From: Deltaproteobacteria bacterium
Lineage (GTDB): Bacteria; Desulfobacterota; Binatia; UBA9968
Length of the DNA stretch: 63,430 bases
Assembly: GCA_005879605.1 (NCBI GenBank)
Contig: VBKE01000037.1
Coordinates: 1 to 63,430 of the forward strand
Direction: 5' to 3'
The notes under the pieces were generated by a model, which worked only from the letters and a program-made list of their open reading frames with translations, ran no database searches and was not told the DNA's origin. A program made the position numbers and the translations under genes. Within the stretch, counting starts at the first letter, position 1, and the number at the start of each line of letters is the position of its first letter. Of this stretch, positions 36,368-44,453 are shown piece by piece.

Positions 36368-37138
36368 ATGATCGAAGGACTCAAAGATAAAGTTGCTATC
36401 GTGACGGGTGGCGGACATGGAATCGGTCGTGCCTATTGTCTGGGTTTTGGCGGCGCGGGCGCCAAAGTCGTCGTGGCTGATATCGATGAACCCGCAGCCA
36501 TGAAAGTCGCGAAGGAAGTCAACACCCAGACGGATACCAAATCACTGTCAGTGAAGGTGGACGTCGCCAACGAAGCATCGACGCAAATGATGGTAAAGAC
36601 GATTCTCGATCAATTCGGACGCATCGATATTTTGGTTAATAACGCGGCGATCTTCGCGACTATTCCGATGAACCGGGGCGGCATCGAATCCATCGATCCG
36701 GCGGAATGGGACCGCATGATGGCCGTGAATCTCAAGGGTCTATTTTTCTGCTGTCGCGCCGTATTGCCGACGATGCGCAAACAGAGGTCGGGCAAGATCG
36801 TGAATATCTCCTCCGGAACCTGGCTCAATGGCAGTCCCGGGAGAATTCACTATGTCACATCCAAAGCCGGCGTTGTCGGCTTTACTCGCACGCTTGCGCG
36901 CGAGGTCGGTGACGACAACATCAACGTCAACGCCATCGCGCCAGGATCGACCTTGTCTGAAGAGAATCCTAGCGAAGAGGTCATCAAAATGCGCCAGGCT
37001 CGCCTCAGCGACCGTGCCTTGAAGCGCGTTCAGGTGCCGCAAGATCTGGTTGGAACCGTTCTTTTCCTCTCTTCACCACTGAGCGACTTCATGACCGGCC
37101 AAACCGTCGCCGTCGACGGCGGTGTGGCCTTTCTGTAA
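36368..37138 (+). CDS. Short-chain dehydrogenase/reductase
   Basis: A classical SDR of 256 residues. The cofactor motif TGGGHGIG is at residues ~13-20, followed by an Asp in VVVADID that favours NAD over NADP. The structural NNAAI, the catalytic Ser (VNISSG) and YVTSK (YxxxK) are present, as is the terminal VDGGVAFL. It starts a run with an alpha/beta hydrolase (12 bp gap) and, after a repeat, a binding protein, so a catabolic module is plausible. Confidence 0.92.
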   Translation: MIEGLKDKVAIVTGGGHGIGRAYCLGFGGAGAKVVVADIDEPAAMKVAKEVNTQTDTKSLSVKVDVANEASTQMMVKTILDQFGRIDILVNNAAIFATIPMNRGGIESIDPAEWDRMMAVNLKGLFFCCRAVLPTMRKQRSGKIVNISSGTWLNGSPGRIHYVTSKAGVVGFTRTLAREVGDDNINVNAIAPGSTLSEENPSEEVIKMRQARLSDRALKRVQVPQDLVGTVLFLSSPLSDFMTGQTVAVDGGVAFL

Positions 37139-37150
37139 GTCTCCAAGTCT

Positions 37151-37972
37151 ATGCCCGCCTATCACCATCGCACGGTATTAGTCGGCGACATCAAGACCCA
37201 CTTCTTAGAAGCCGGCGAGGGTCCGGTGTTGGTCCTCTTGCACGGAGGCGAATACGGCGCGTCGGCGGAGATTACGTGGCGGCATAACATCGAATACCTG
37301 GCCAAGCATTTTTATGTCATCGCGCCGGATATGCTCGGTTGGGGTGGCACGGATAAGATTTATAGCTTCTCGGATCCGGCGGGCCATCGGATCAGACATA
37401 TCAAGCAACTTTTGGAGCTGCTCGGCGTTGAGAAAACATTCTTTGTCGGCAACTCGGCGGGCGGCGGAACTATCCTGCGCGCTTCCGTAATGCACCCCGT
37501 CCCCTTTGAAATACAAAAGATGGTGACGATTTGCGGCAATGCGAGTGTCTTCAAGACTAACTCCCAAGCCGATCTGGAAAACTACACTCCGTCCCTCGAA
37601 AACATGAAAAAAGTCATGGCGCTGCTTTATCACGATCCGAAGTGGCAGACGCAAGAGAATATTCAAGAACGCTACGAAAGCTCGGTCATCCCCGGCGCCT
37701 GGGAAGCGTTGTCCGCGGCCCGCCTGAGAAGTCCGGTCCATCAAGTACGCTCGACAAGAGATGAATTCGTCAAGAAACTCTCCGAGCTTCATATTCCCTT
37801 CCTCATCATGTCTTGTGAGCACGATCCGCTAAATCAGAAAGACTGGGACGTCGAGTTTCAGAAGATTGTACCAGGCTCTAAAGTGCACCGGTTCAAACAC
37901 TCATCCCACGAACCGCAGATCGAAGAGACCGACGAGTTCAATCGTGTCCTAGTGGACTTCTTGTTAGGCTAG
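37151..37972 (+). CDS. Alpha/beta hydrolase
   Basis: A 273-residue alpha/beta hydrolase with oxyanion-loop motif LLHGG, nucleophile elbow GNSAGG (Ser at about residue 100), an Asp in MSCEHDPL and catalytic His in HSSHEPQIEE. It resembles meta-cleavage-product hydrolases (BphD/MhpC class), which cut C-C bonds after ring opening; this is an inference from family similarity. It lies 12 bp after the SDR gene. Confidence 0.87.
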   Translation: MPAYHHRTVLVGDIKTHFLEAGEGPVLVLLHGGEYGASAEITWRHNIEYLAKHFYVIAPDMLGWGGTDKIYSFSDPAGHRIRHIKQLLELLGVEKTFFVGNSAGGGTILRASVMHPVPFEIQKMVTICGNASVFKTNSQADLENYTPSLENMKKVMALLYHDPKWQTQENIQERYESSVIPGAWEALSAARLRSPVHQVRSTRDEFVKKLSELHIPFLIMSCEHDPLNQKDWDVEFQKIVPGSKVHRFKHSSHEPQIEETDEFNRVLVDFLLG

Positions 37973-38016
37973 CACCTCGGCCGAGGTGAAAATCCCACGG
38001 CGTGTGCCGAAGAGAC

Positions 38017-38101
38017 CGTCATGCCCGCGAAAGCGGGCATCCAGATGGTCAGAGATCAAACAGGGCAGAAAAACTGGATTCCCGCCTCCGCGGGAATGAC
38101 G
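38017..38101. repeat. Short terminal-inverted repeat element, family A
   Basis: An 85-base element with ends CGTCATGCCCGCGAAAGCG and, in reverse, CGTCATTCCCGCGGAGGCG, i.e. imperfect terminal inverted repeats that continue to ATCCAG. Copies with the same ends occur at 43486-43576 and 62483-62580. It carries no gene. The downstream binding-protein gene starts only 17 bases after its end. Confidence 0.8.
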
Positions 38102-38117
38102 AAATCGGAGGATTTCA

Positions 38118-39119
38118 ATGGCCAAATCCGCGATTGTTCCTGTCTTGTGTCTAATTGAAGCAATACTTCAATTTTTCATCACGCCACCGACCTTCGCCCA
38201 GCTCACCAAGGTCAAGACTTCTTACAGCGCGCTCACCGCTAACTTGACGGCGTATTGGCTGGCGAAAGAGGCTAAGCTTTTTGAAAAACAGGGACTCGAC
38301 GTGGACGTCGTTCTTATTGAAAGCGGCGTGACCACGATTCAGGCGCTGGTCGCAGGCGAAACGCAGATCGCCATGGGCGGCGGAACGGTTGCTGTCAGCA
38401 GCGGCTTGGCCGGGGGCGACCTGATTTCCATCGCCAGTATCGAGAACCGTTTTCCCTATGCGCTGGTGGCGCTCAAAGAGATCAAGAGCGTGGAGCAACT
38501 CAAAGGTAGGAGACACGCCATCTCGCGCTTCGGCAGCGTATCGGACTTGGGATCGCGGCTGATCTTCCAACGCTATGGCTTGGTCCCGGACAAAGATATT
38601 ACGTTTCTTCAAATCGGCGGAACCAGCACGCGTCTCGCCGCGCTAAACGCAAGAACGGTCGAGTCGACGATCCTCACGCCGGAATTTTTTCTTCTGGCGA
38701 AGAAAGCCAGTTTCACCATTCTGGTCGACCCGACGCAGTACCGAATCGACTTTCCCCAACTCGACGTTATAACCAGCCGTGCTTTCGCCAAATCCCGGCC
38801 GGATGTCGTGACACGGTATTTACGCTCGATCGTCGAAGGCATCCATCTTTTCAAGAATGATCGCGAAGCGAGCATCCGGGCCATGAGCAAATACTTAAGG
38901 ATTCAGGACCGCGAAGCCCTGGAAGAAACTTATCGCATTTATCGTGAGATCTATCAGCCGATCCCCTTTCCTTCCGCCGCGGCCATTCAGACACAACTCA
39001 CCTGGATGGCGCAGCGCGACCCACGCGCCAAAGAAGCCAAGCCGGAGCAATTCATGGATCCGACGTTTTTGAAGGAAATCGAAAAAAGCGGATTCGTCGC
39101 GAAGCTGTATCAGAAGTAA
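38118..39119 (+). CDS. NMT1/THI5-type ABC substrate-binding protein, orphan
   Basis: A 333-residue periplasmic binding protein with a signal peptide cleaved near TFA-Q. It has the family blocks AKEAKLFEKQGLDVDVV, ALVAGETQIAMGGGTVAVSSGLAGGD, VEQLKGRRHAISRFGSVSD and, at the end, the conserved IEKSGFVAKLYQK. A strong GGAGGATTTC precedes the ATG. No transporter genes follow. It is on the same strand as the SDR-hydrolase pair, 145 bp downstream. Confidence 0.87.
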   Translation: MAKSAIVPVLCLIEAILQFFITPPTFAQLTKVKTSYSALTANLTAYWLAKEAKLFEKQGLDVDVVLIESGVTTIQALVAGETQIAMGGGTVAVSSGLAGGDLISIASIENRFPYALVALKEIKSVEQLKGRRHAISRFGSVSDLGSRLIFQRYGLVPDKDITFLQIGGTSTRLAALNARTVESTILTPEFFLLAKKASFTILVDPTQYRIDFPQLDVITSRAFAKSRPDVVTRYLRSIVEGIHLFKNDREASIRAMSKYLRIQDREALEETYRIYREIYQPIPFPSAAAIQTQLTWMAQRDPRAKEAKPEQFMDPTFLKEIEKSGFVAKLYQK

Positions 39120-39276
39120 GTGATAGGACTGCCCTTGGTCTCGAAAAAATCGAGAACGGATCATGAATGGCTAACGCCCGGCATCACCTGTCGCCGCGGG
39201 ACAGCGGCCCACGGGAATCGCAAGCCCCGCTGCGGCGGTCAGGTGGATGCGCGTGTTAGACGTATAGTTTCACTTG

Positions 39277-40284
39277 TCATGTGGTTGGCCCTTTTGGCGG
39301 TGTGGGAGTAGTCTGCGCTCGGGCGATTATCCGCCGCGCCAGCGGTTGGAGCAGTAGCGGCGACAGATAGATAGGGAAGTAGGAGAAGGCGAAATACAGC
39401 CAAGTGAGGTCGGGCAAGGCGCCGCCGGTCGCCGCCAGCATCAGCCCCACGTTGCGTTGCGAGGCCATAAATCCGAGCGTCAGGGCGCGCTCCCGGCCCG
39501 CGGGTGCGAAGAGGAGGGTGGTCAGGCAAAGCACTGCAAAGAACACCACGAAGGCAAGCGCGGCGAGGCCAATTGTGATCATGGGCGTGGCGAGAAAGCG
39601 AGCGGCGACGCTTTCCATGATGGCCGCTATGAAGACAAACAGGACGAGAATGTTGAAGCCGTTGACCTTCTCTTTCTGCCGCTCGATGACAGCGACGCCA
39701 GCGATCCGACGCACGGTGAAGCCGACAAGAGCGGAGCCCGCGAGGATCGCAAACAATTTAAGTCCGAGTGTCAATGGGGAGAGTGTGAGCGCAGGTCCGA
39801 TGAAGGCATAGGCGAACAAGGTCGCCGTAAAGGGTAACAGCGCCGTGCTCGTTACCATGGTGCAGAGTACAAGCGTGGCATCCAGCCCCATCAACGCGGC
39901 AAATGCAGGAGCCGCCATCAGGGGCGGGGCAATTGCTTGTAGCACGAGGGCGAGGAAGAGATCGGGTGAGTGATCTTTGAGACCGAACGCCAGATAGCTC
40001 GCGCCAAACAAGGTTGGGATCACCACGGATGTTGATGCTGTTGCGGCGAGCACGATCGTGGGGCGTCCCAGGTAGTTCCTAAACGCTGCGGCGTCCACGC
40101 TAAGGAAGGCAATGCACAACAGCACAAAGACCGCTTCGGTGACAAACGGCTTGAGTAGGGCACCGATCGGTGGCATGACGATACCAATGACAATGAGCGC
40201 TGCGACTGCGCGTGTGCCTTGGCGGCCGAGCCACGACAGCACCGCCGCAGGTGCGTCAAGAACGAGCCTGCTAAGAAACTCCAT
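39277..40284 (-). CDS. Bile acid:sodium symporter (BASS) family transporter
   Basis: A 335-residue membrane protein with about nine or ten hydrophobic helices. The motifs QAIAPPLMAAPAFAALMGLDATLVLCTM and MASQRNVGLMLAAT correspond to the BASS crossover and sodium-binding regions (normally ...xxPP...S..L and xxG.QN). The transported organic anion is unknown; the arsenite-specific Acr3 is less likely. It lies just outside the direct repeat that borders the cassette-like block. Confidence 0.78.
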   Translation of the reverse strand: MEFLSRLVLDAPAAVLSWLGRQGTRAVAALIVIGIVMPPIGALLKPFVTEAVFVLLCIAFLSVDAAAFRNYLGRPTIVLAATASTSVVIPTLFGASYLAFGLKDHSPDLFLALVLQAIAPPLMAAPAFAALMGLDATLVLCTMVTSTALLPFTATLFAYAFIGPALTLSPLTLGLKLFAILAGSALVGFTVRRIAGVAVIERQKEKVNGFNILVLFVFIAAIMESVAARFLATPMITIGLAALAFVVFFAVLCLTTLLFAPAGRERALTLGFMASQRNVGLMLAATGGALPDLTWLYFAFSYFPIYLSPLLLQPLARRIIARAQTTPTPPKGPTT

Positions 40285-40327
40285 CGATATCTCTCAGATG
40301 AACAGCCAGGACAAGGTCTAATACTAA

Positions 40328-40376
40328 TATAGCTGACCAAGATCTGATTGGCCCGTTTTGCTCCGACATCGCCGGA
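40328..40376. repeat. Direct repeat bordering a cassette-like block, left copy
   Basis: This 49-base sequence (containing CTGACCAAGATCTGATTGGC) recurs in the same orientation at 43023-43072 with about six mismatches. The two copies bracket a 2.65 kb block of accessory genes. This could be duplicated target sequence from an insertion or two copies of an intergenic repeat. Confidence 0.75.
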
Positions 40377-40481
40377 AGTGTCTTTCGATGTTCTCCACGG
40401 GCCCTTTCAGGGACGTGACATTTTCCATCTTTTGCTCAGTGCGCGCTCGAAGACGGCTTAACGTAAAAGGTCAGCGAGTGG

Positions 40482-41084
40482 TCAGGCTTGATCGATCTTT
40501 AGCCATTCCTGCCATCTCTCCATGCCACGGAACAGGGGCAAGGAGTCTGTCACCAACTCACTCCGCACTAGGCGGAAGTGTCTCCGGAAAAGCTGATTGG
40601 CTTGTTCGTCGCCGATAGGATAGGGCGGCGACTCTGACCGTTGTCCATACAAAAAGACGCCAATCAATTTCCCTCCGGGCGATAATAAGCCTGCCATCCT
40701 GTTCGCATAATCGGGCCAACGGCACGGCGGCATGGAACAGAGAAATGTCCGTTCGTAAATGAGGTCGAAGCGCCCCTGTCCAAAGTTTTGCGTAAAAAAA
40801 TCTCCAAGAATAACCCTCTCAGCTAAAACGCCCAGTACTTTCGTGGCTTGGTCAACGGCAGCAGGTGAAAAATCAATCGCTGTGACATCGTACCCGGCCT
40901 CATGGAATGCTTGAACTTCGTAGCCAGAGCCGCAACCCGGGATGAGAACTTTGCCCGAGGCAGAAGACCTCGCAAGAAACGACTTCAAGACCGTTGGCAC
41001 ATCGCCAAAATCCCACGGCATCTTACCAGCAGCGTAGCGGCTGGTCCAGAAATCCGGGTGGGTACTATCAACGGACTTTTCCAT
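40482..41084 (-). CDS. TPMT-family SAM-dependent methyltransferase
   Basis: A 200-residue methyltransferase of the thiopurine methyltransferase-like family. It starts with the typical DFWTSRYAAGKMPWDFG. SAM motif I is VLIPGCGSGYEVQAF (about residues 46-60) and then VTAIDFSPAAV. The next conserved block is YERTFLCSMPP. The ATG is 16 bases beyond the end of an attC-like site, the spacing expected of an integron cassette gene. Substrate is unknown; tellurite or small-thiol methylation occurs in the family. Confidence 0.88.
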   Translation of the reverse strand: MEKSVDSTHPDFWTSRYAAGKMPWDFGDVPTVLKSFLARSSASGKVLIPGCGSGYEVQAFHEAGYDVTAIDFSPAAVDQATKVLGVLAERVILGDFFTQNFGQGRFDLIYERTFLCSMPPCRWPDYANRMAGLLSPGGKLIGVFLYGQRSESPPYPIGDEQANQLFRRHFRLVRSELVTDSLPLFRGMERWQEWLKIDQA

Positions 41085-41099
41085 AACATGGTCTTTGCG

Positions 41100-41192
41100 A
41101 CTTAACGACCGGGCATTGAGCCACCGCCCCCCGACGGCCGCATGAAGCTCGCCCGGTTGCGTGCGGTCGGCTCCAACTCTTTGTTGTTAGAC
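41100..41192 (-). other. Integron attC-like recombination site
   Basis: On the minus strand it begins GTCTAAC (R'' box, fits RYYYAAC) and ends GTTAAGT (R' box, fits GTTRRRY), 93 bases in all. Inside, GAGCCGACCGC pairs with GCGGTGGCTC, leaving an extrahelical G as expected of attC hairpins. It lies between the hydrolase and the TPMT gene, both on the minus strand. The central part is variable. No integrase gene is in the window. Confidence 0.7.
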
Positions 41193-41208
41193 TGCTCCGT
41201 TATTTACT

Positions 41209-42210
41209 CTACTGCACCGCTCGCCCGAGACTGAGGACGAAGTCAGCGATCTCTTGGATTAGACGTGGTTCGACGGGGAGCGACGGGTCCGAGTACGAAG
41301 CGACTTGGCGCTCCTCATCAAGGGGCACACGCTTTAGGACGTGATTCATACCGTCTAGAATTACAACTCTCGCCTTCGGATTGGCGCTGCCGAGTCGTGT
41401 TGCATCCGCTAGCGCAGTTTGCATATCTGTGGTTCCCTGCATGATCAGCACCGGCATTCGTAACTTGCTCACCTGTCGAACCGGATCGTATTTGAACCAA
41501 GAGATTAGGTATGGCTGAACACCTGGACGAAACAGGGCCTCTAATCCTGTAGGGACCATACCGGTTTGACCCGCTTTGAGTTTCGCAACGAGCCCCTCGA
41601 CGGCGGCCATGGTGTTTGGCGATAGCTTAGGTCGAAGCTGAGCAAGTATGAGATCGGCTGCCGGTTGACCGACACCTTCGAGAGAAACAAAGGCATCCGC
41701 CGGGATCTTTTGGGCGGCAACCGCTCCAATCAGTGAGCCCTCGCTATGACCGACGATAACGAGCGATGAGAAGCGTTTGTCTTTTCGGAGCCGCTGGCCC
41801 CAAGCGGCCGCATCGTCGATATAGTTCTCGAACCGAAGCCGGCTTTCGTTCCGTCCTGCGCCTACACTCTCGCCTATGCCGCGCTTATCGTATCGGAGCG
41901 AGGCAAGGTTTCGTGCCGCAAGTCCCTCGGCCAGAAGTTTCAGAGAATCGTTCTTACCGGGCAGGAGTGGCGTGTTGCCGTCACGATCCGTTGGGCCGGA
42001 GCCCGAGATTAGGAGGGCAATCGGGACTGGAGCCGAACCGGGCGGGACTAGGAGAGAGCCGTGCAGTGTACCGCCCGAAACGCTCAGACTGGTTCGTTCG
42101 TCCTTCAGCACCTCGGCCGACGTAGTCCCCGCCACCGGCGGAGTTACCGTCGCTAAGAGGCTGAGCATCGCGACTATTGCGCCATATGCCACAGCACCTG
42201 TTCCGCGCAT
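41209..42210 (-). CDS. Secreted alpha/beta hydrolase (serine esterase/peptidase-like)
   Basis: A 333-residue alpha/beta hydrolase with a signal peptide (cleavage near VAG-T). It contains the oxyanion motif LISGSGPTDRDGNTP, the segment YDKRGIGES, the nucleophile elbow GHSEGS, an Asp in GTTDMQTA and His in MNHVLKRV. It may be a periplasmic esterase or acyl hydrolase; no substrate is suggested. The gene is preceded by a degenerate attC-like site and followed by a good one, so it resembles an integron cassette. Confidence 0.87.
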   Translation of the reverse strand: MRGTGAVAYGAIVAMLSLLATVTPPVAGTTSAEVLKDERTSLSVSGGTLHGSLLVPPGSAPVPIALLISGSGPTDRDGNTPLLPGKNDSLKLLAEGLAARNLASLRYDKRGIGESVGAGRNESRLRFENYIDDAAAWGQRLRKDKRFSSLVIVGHSEGSLIGAVAAQKIPADAFVSLEGVGQPAADLILAQLRPKLSPNTMAAVEGLVAKLKAGQTGMVPTGLEALFRPGVQPYLISWFKYDPVRQVSKLRMPVLIMQGTTDMQTALADATRLGSANPKARVVILDGMNHVLKRVPLDEERQVASYSDPSLPVEPRLIQEIADFVLSLGRAVQ

Positions 42211-42226
42211 ATGCTGGTCTGGAGCG

Positions 42227-42312
42227 GTCTAAAGTCGTGCCGCTGAGCCGTCACCAGAAACAGGAATCATCAATCACCAAATCTTGCAGTCGGCTCAAGC
42301 GGCGGGTTATAG
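42227..42312 (-). other. Degenerate attC-like site
   Basis: On the minus strand GCCGCTTGAGCCG and CGGCTCAGCGGC form a 12-base stem with one extra T, near the middle of an 86-base segment ending TTTAGAC. The outer boxes (CTATAAC, TTTAGAC) fit the attC consensus imperfectly. It lies between the antitoxin stop (42319) and the hydrolase start (42210). Its position and stem support a decayed attC. Confidence 0.45.
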
Positions 42313-42318
42313 CCGCCT

Positions 42319-42564
42319 TTACTCCGGTAAATCTTCTAGGCGAGTGCCGCGACCGGCTCGTAAGCTCTTTCGTGCCTGTTCGACACGCTCAAGGAACCGT
42401 GGATCGTTCTCTAGCTTGTAATCGAGCCAGTCATCTTCTGACTCGAACCCAATCAAGATACCCGCAGGTTTTCCATGACGAGTTATGACAATCTCACGCT
42501 TCTCTGCTTCCCGGAGAAACCGTGAAAGATCATCCTTGATTTCAGATAAAGGGACCTCTTTCAT
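42319..42564 (-). CDS. Phd/YefM-family antitoxin
   Basis: An 81-residue protein beginning MKEVPLSEIKDDLSRFLREA and containing EIVITRHGKPAGILIGFES, the Phd/YefM fold that binds DNA through its N-terminal half and neutralises a RelE toxin by its tail. The ATG at 42564 overlaps the toxin stop (ATGA). A longer reading begins at 42591. It is the second gene, toxin first, an order also seen in HigBA-like pairs. Confidence 0.85.
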   Translation of the reverse strand: MKEVPLSEIKDDLSRFLREAEKREIVITRHGKPAGILIGFESEDDWLDYKLENDPRFLERVEQARKSLRAGRGTRLEDLPE

Positions 42565-42854
42565 TCGGGACTTCCGAATTGCTCCAGCCATTTTGCAGCC
42601 TCCGATTTGGGGACTATGGCCAAGACCTCAATGGTCTCGGCTGATACGTCGTAGAATACTCGAACGTCGCCAACACGGAGCCGGCATTGCGGCCGCGCCA
42701 AACCCCGCAATCGCTTGATCCGGCTTCGGCTCGTTTTCATCGGTTGGTGACGAAGATGCGTTTCAAGGGCATCCCGAACTGTGGATCGGACATTAGCCTT
42801 CAACGACCTCAAGTCCTCGACCGCTTCCGGTGCCAGGACAATCTCAAGTCGCAT
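42561..42854 (-). CDS. RelE/ParE-family toxin
   Basis: A 97-residue toxin-like protein with the RelE pattern RLRGLARPQCRLRVGDVRVFYDV followed by EVLAIVPK. The ATG is at 42854. It is likely an mRNA interferase or gyrase poison of the RelE/ParE superfamily; which one cannot be told. It pairs with the overlapping Phd/YefM antitoxin. The pair is in the attC-bearing block, consistent with cassette-borne stabilisation modules. Confidence 0.85.
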   Translation of the reverse strand: MRLEIVLAPEAVEDLRSLKANVRSTVRDALETHLRHQPMKTSRSRIKRLRGLARPQCRLRVGDVRVFYDVSAETIEVLAIVPKSEAAKWLEQFGSPE

Positions 42855-43022
42855 TCTGGCCAGATTATAGCCAAAATTTATAACGTTGCAAGTTGGTGTG
42901 CTCTGGTGTATTCCAAACCCGTCTTTTAGATAATGTCAACCGATTCTCTTTAATTCACGGTAACCTGTGAAGCTTTTTTAAAGCTATTGTCGAGCGAAGA
43001 AAGCCGGTCAGTACATTACCCA

Positions 43023-43072
43023 TATGGCTGACCAAGATCTGATTGGCCTGTTTTGCTCTGAACATTGCCGGA
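43023..43072. repeat. Direct repeat bordering the cassette-like block, right copy
   Basis: Right partner of 40328-40376, same orientation (TGGCTGACCAAGATCTGATT and onwards). Between 42855 and 43090 I find no further gene; the sequence is AT-richer with no clear promoter. Confidence 0.75.
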
Positions 43073-43090
43073 CGTATCCTCTTACTCCCA

Positions 43091-43411
43091 TCACGGGCGC
43101 CCAAACTGTTTCCGCAGTTCGTTCTTGGCTCTCTCGAGAACGCGGAGTTGGCCGGAACCGAGATTTTTGCCGCCGCGGTTGATATAAAAATTGAGCATTG
43201 ACATGGCCGACTGATAAGGGCTCGCCTTTCGGCGCTTGCTCCGCTCTGCGGATCGCTTGAGCGAAGCGGCAATCCGGCGCGGATCTTTCCAGGTAAAAAT
43301 TTGGCGATCGAGATCGAGCGCGTTGCTGCGCGCCGTAACCGCGCCCGACCAGCGCTGCGTTTTAGTGCTCCGCTTTGTTCGGCTACTGCGTTTAGTAGTT
43401 TTGCGCGCCAT
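43091..43411 (-). CDS. DUF3175 protein
   Basis: A 106-residue, very basic protein (start MARKTTKRSSRTK) whose core is DUF3175: NALDLDRQIFTWKDPRRIA, SLKRSAERSKRRKASPYQSAM and SMLNFYINRGGKNL. AGGAAGGA lies seven bases before the chosen ATG at 43411; an ORF start at 43483 is less likely. The function of the domain is unknown. The lysine/arginine-rich tail suggests nucleic-acid binding. Confidence 0.85.
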   Translation of the reverse strand: MARKTTKRSSRTKRSTKTQRWSGAVTARSNALDLDRQIFTWKDPRRIAASLKRSAERSKRRKASPYQSAMSMLNFYINRGGKNLGSGQLRVLERAKNELRKQFGRP

Positions 43412-43485
43412 TTCAGTTCCTTCCTTTTGCATGAGAGCGTTTACAATTGTTTCCAGGTAATGTGACTTCTCCGAAATTCGCAACC

Positions 43486-43576
43486 GTCATTCCAGCCAAC
43501 CGCGGCGAAAGCCGGGGGCGAGCCGGAATCCAGGAAATACAAGAAAAACTGGATTGCCGCTTTCGCGGCAATGACG
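43486..43576. repeat. Short terminal-inverted repeat element, family A
   Basis: A 91-base copy. It starts CGTCATTCCAGCC and ends with the complement of CGTCATTGCCGCGAAAGCG. It lies between DUF3175 and the next gene and carries no coding frame. Confidence 0.75.
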
Positions 43577-43623
43577 AACGGGAAGCGCGAACTTATTCCG
43601 TGAATTCTCAGACCGCGTCGCTG

Positions 43624-44058
43624 CTAGGGGTCCACGTACAAGTACATCCTCTGCCTGCCTTCCCCTAAAGGTATACGCCGGAGCGACTTTTTGCGCGCCA
43701 GTCGCAGCAAGCTCATTCGCACGTCGGATTGGTTGTGATGAAAGCCTCTGATTCGAAGCTCTTCCAAAACCTGCTCCAAACGGCGCGGGTCCCGAAAGAA
43801 GTTATCGGATTGCAAATTTAAGATCCGCGCCTGGGTCCCAGCTTTCTTACCCGCGTCTTTGAGATCAGCGAAACTTGACGCCGGACTCGTAAAAGTACGG
43901 CCTTCATCGCGGCCGACCTCCTGCAGTATTCGTTGCATGATCACGCCCGCAATGACTCCGCGCAATTGCTTGTCCTTGACTCCCGATACCGCCGACTCGA
44001 CTTCAGGGGCGGTTTGTCTCGCTACTTCCAGGAGTTGATCTATGACTTCCTTCTTCAT
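43624..44058 (-). CDS. Unknown 144-residue protein
   Basis: No recognised family. A helical N-terminus (MKKEVIDQLLEVARQTAPEV) is followed by an acidic/polar middle and a basic C-terminal region with ILNLQSDNFFRDPRRLEQVLEELRIRGFHHNQSDVRMSLLRLARKKSLRR. This last part could form a winged-helix. GGAGAG lies before the ATG at 44058. A DNA-binding role is a guess; nothing nearby shows a partner. Confidence 0.6.
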   Translation of the reverse strand: MKKEVIDQLLEVARQTAPEVESAVSGVKDKQLRGVIAGVIMQRILQEVGRDEGRTFTSPASSFADLKDAGKKAGTQARILNLQSDNFFRDPRRLEQVLEELRIRGFHHNQSDVRMSLLRLARKKSLRRIPLGEGRQRMYLYVDP

Positions 44059-44061
44059 CAA

Positions 44062-44453
44062 ATACTCTCCGTGACAAAGCTCGGCTCGCTCTTCTCGAAC
44101 GTGACGCCCGACAACTGTCTTTAGTTTCCGCGGTCGTTTCGCCCGAAACCCGACGCGTTTTTAGCGGTTATTGACGAAACAACCGCCCTAACAATTGGTT
44201 TCTTTCGAAACAGCAATGCTAACAAAATGTTTTTCAGGGAACATCGGTCAAACAATCATCGTTTTTTACAAAACGCGCCGCAAACAACCGCAGTATGAGC
44301 GTTTGCGGCCGTTTGTCAATAAATATCTGGGCTATTTAACTACTTGGATTTATGGATTATTTATAGGCCGACCTTTGGAAACAGCCTAGAACAGGTAGAT
44401 CTCGGTGAATTTTGAGCCGGGTTCCGCCGGCTTTGTAAGAGGCGATGCGAGGG
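44062..44453. other. Intergenic region with two inverted repeats
   Basis: No gene is seen in 392 bases. GCGGTT/AACCGC (44164-44169 and 44181-44186) and GCCGCAAAC/GTTTGCGGC (44277-44285 and 44301-44309, 9-base perfect arms, 15-base loop) are inverted repeats. The region is AT-rich. It may hold the promoter of the minus-strand gene ending at 43624, but clear boxes were not found. Confidence 0.5.

Noticed and set aside
39120..39311. Plus-strand frame after the binding protein
   Set aside because: It runs into the antisense of the BASS transporter and has no start site.
40441..40481. A third attC after the TPMT gene
   Set aside because: Only a GTTAAGC box (40456-40462) is visible; no partner box or stem was found in 40482-40540.
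44195..44389. 64-codon plus-strand frame
   Set aside because: Low-complexity AT-rich sequence with inverted repeats, no site before the ATG.
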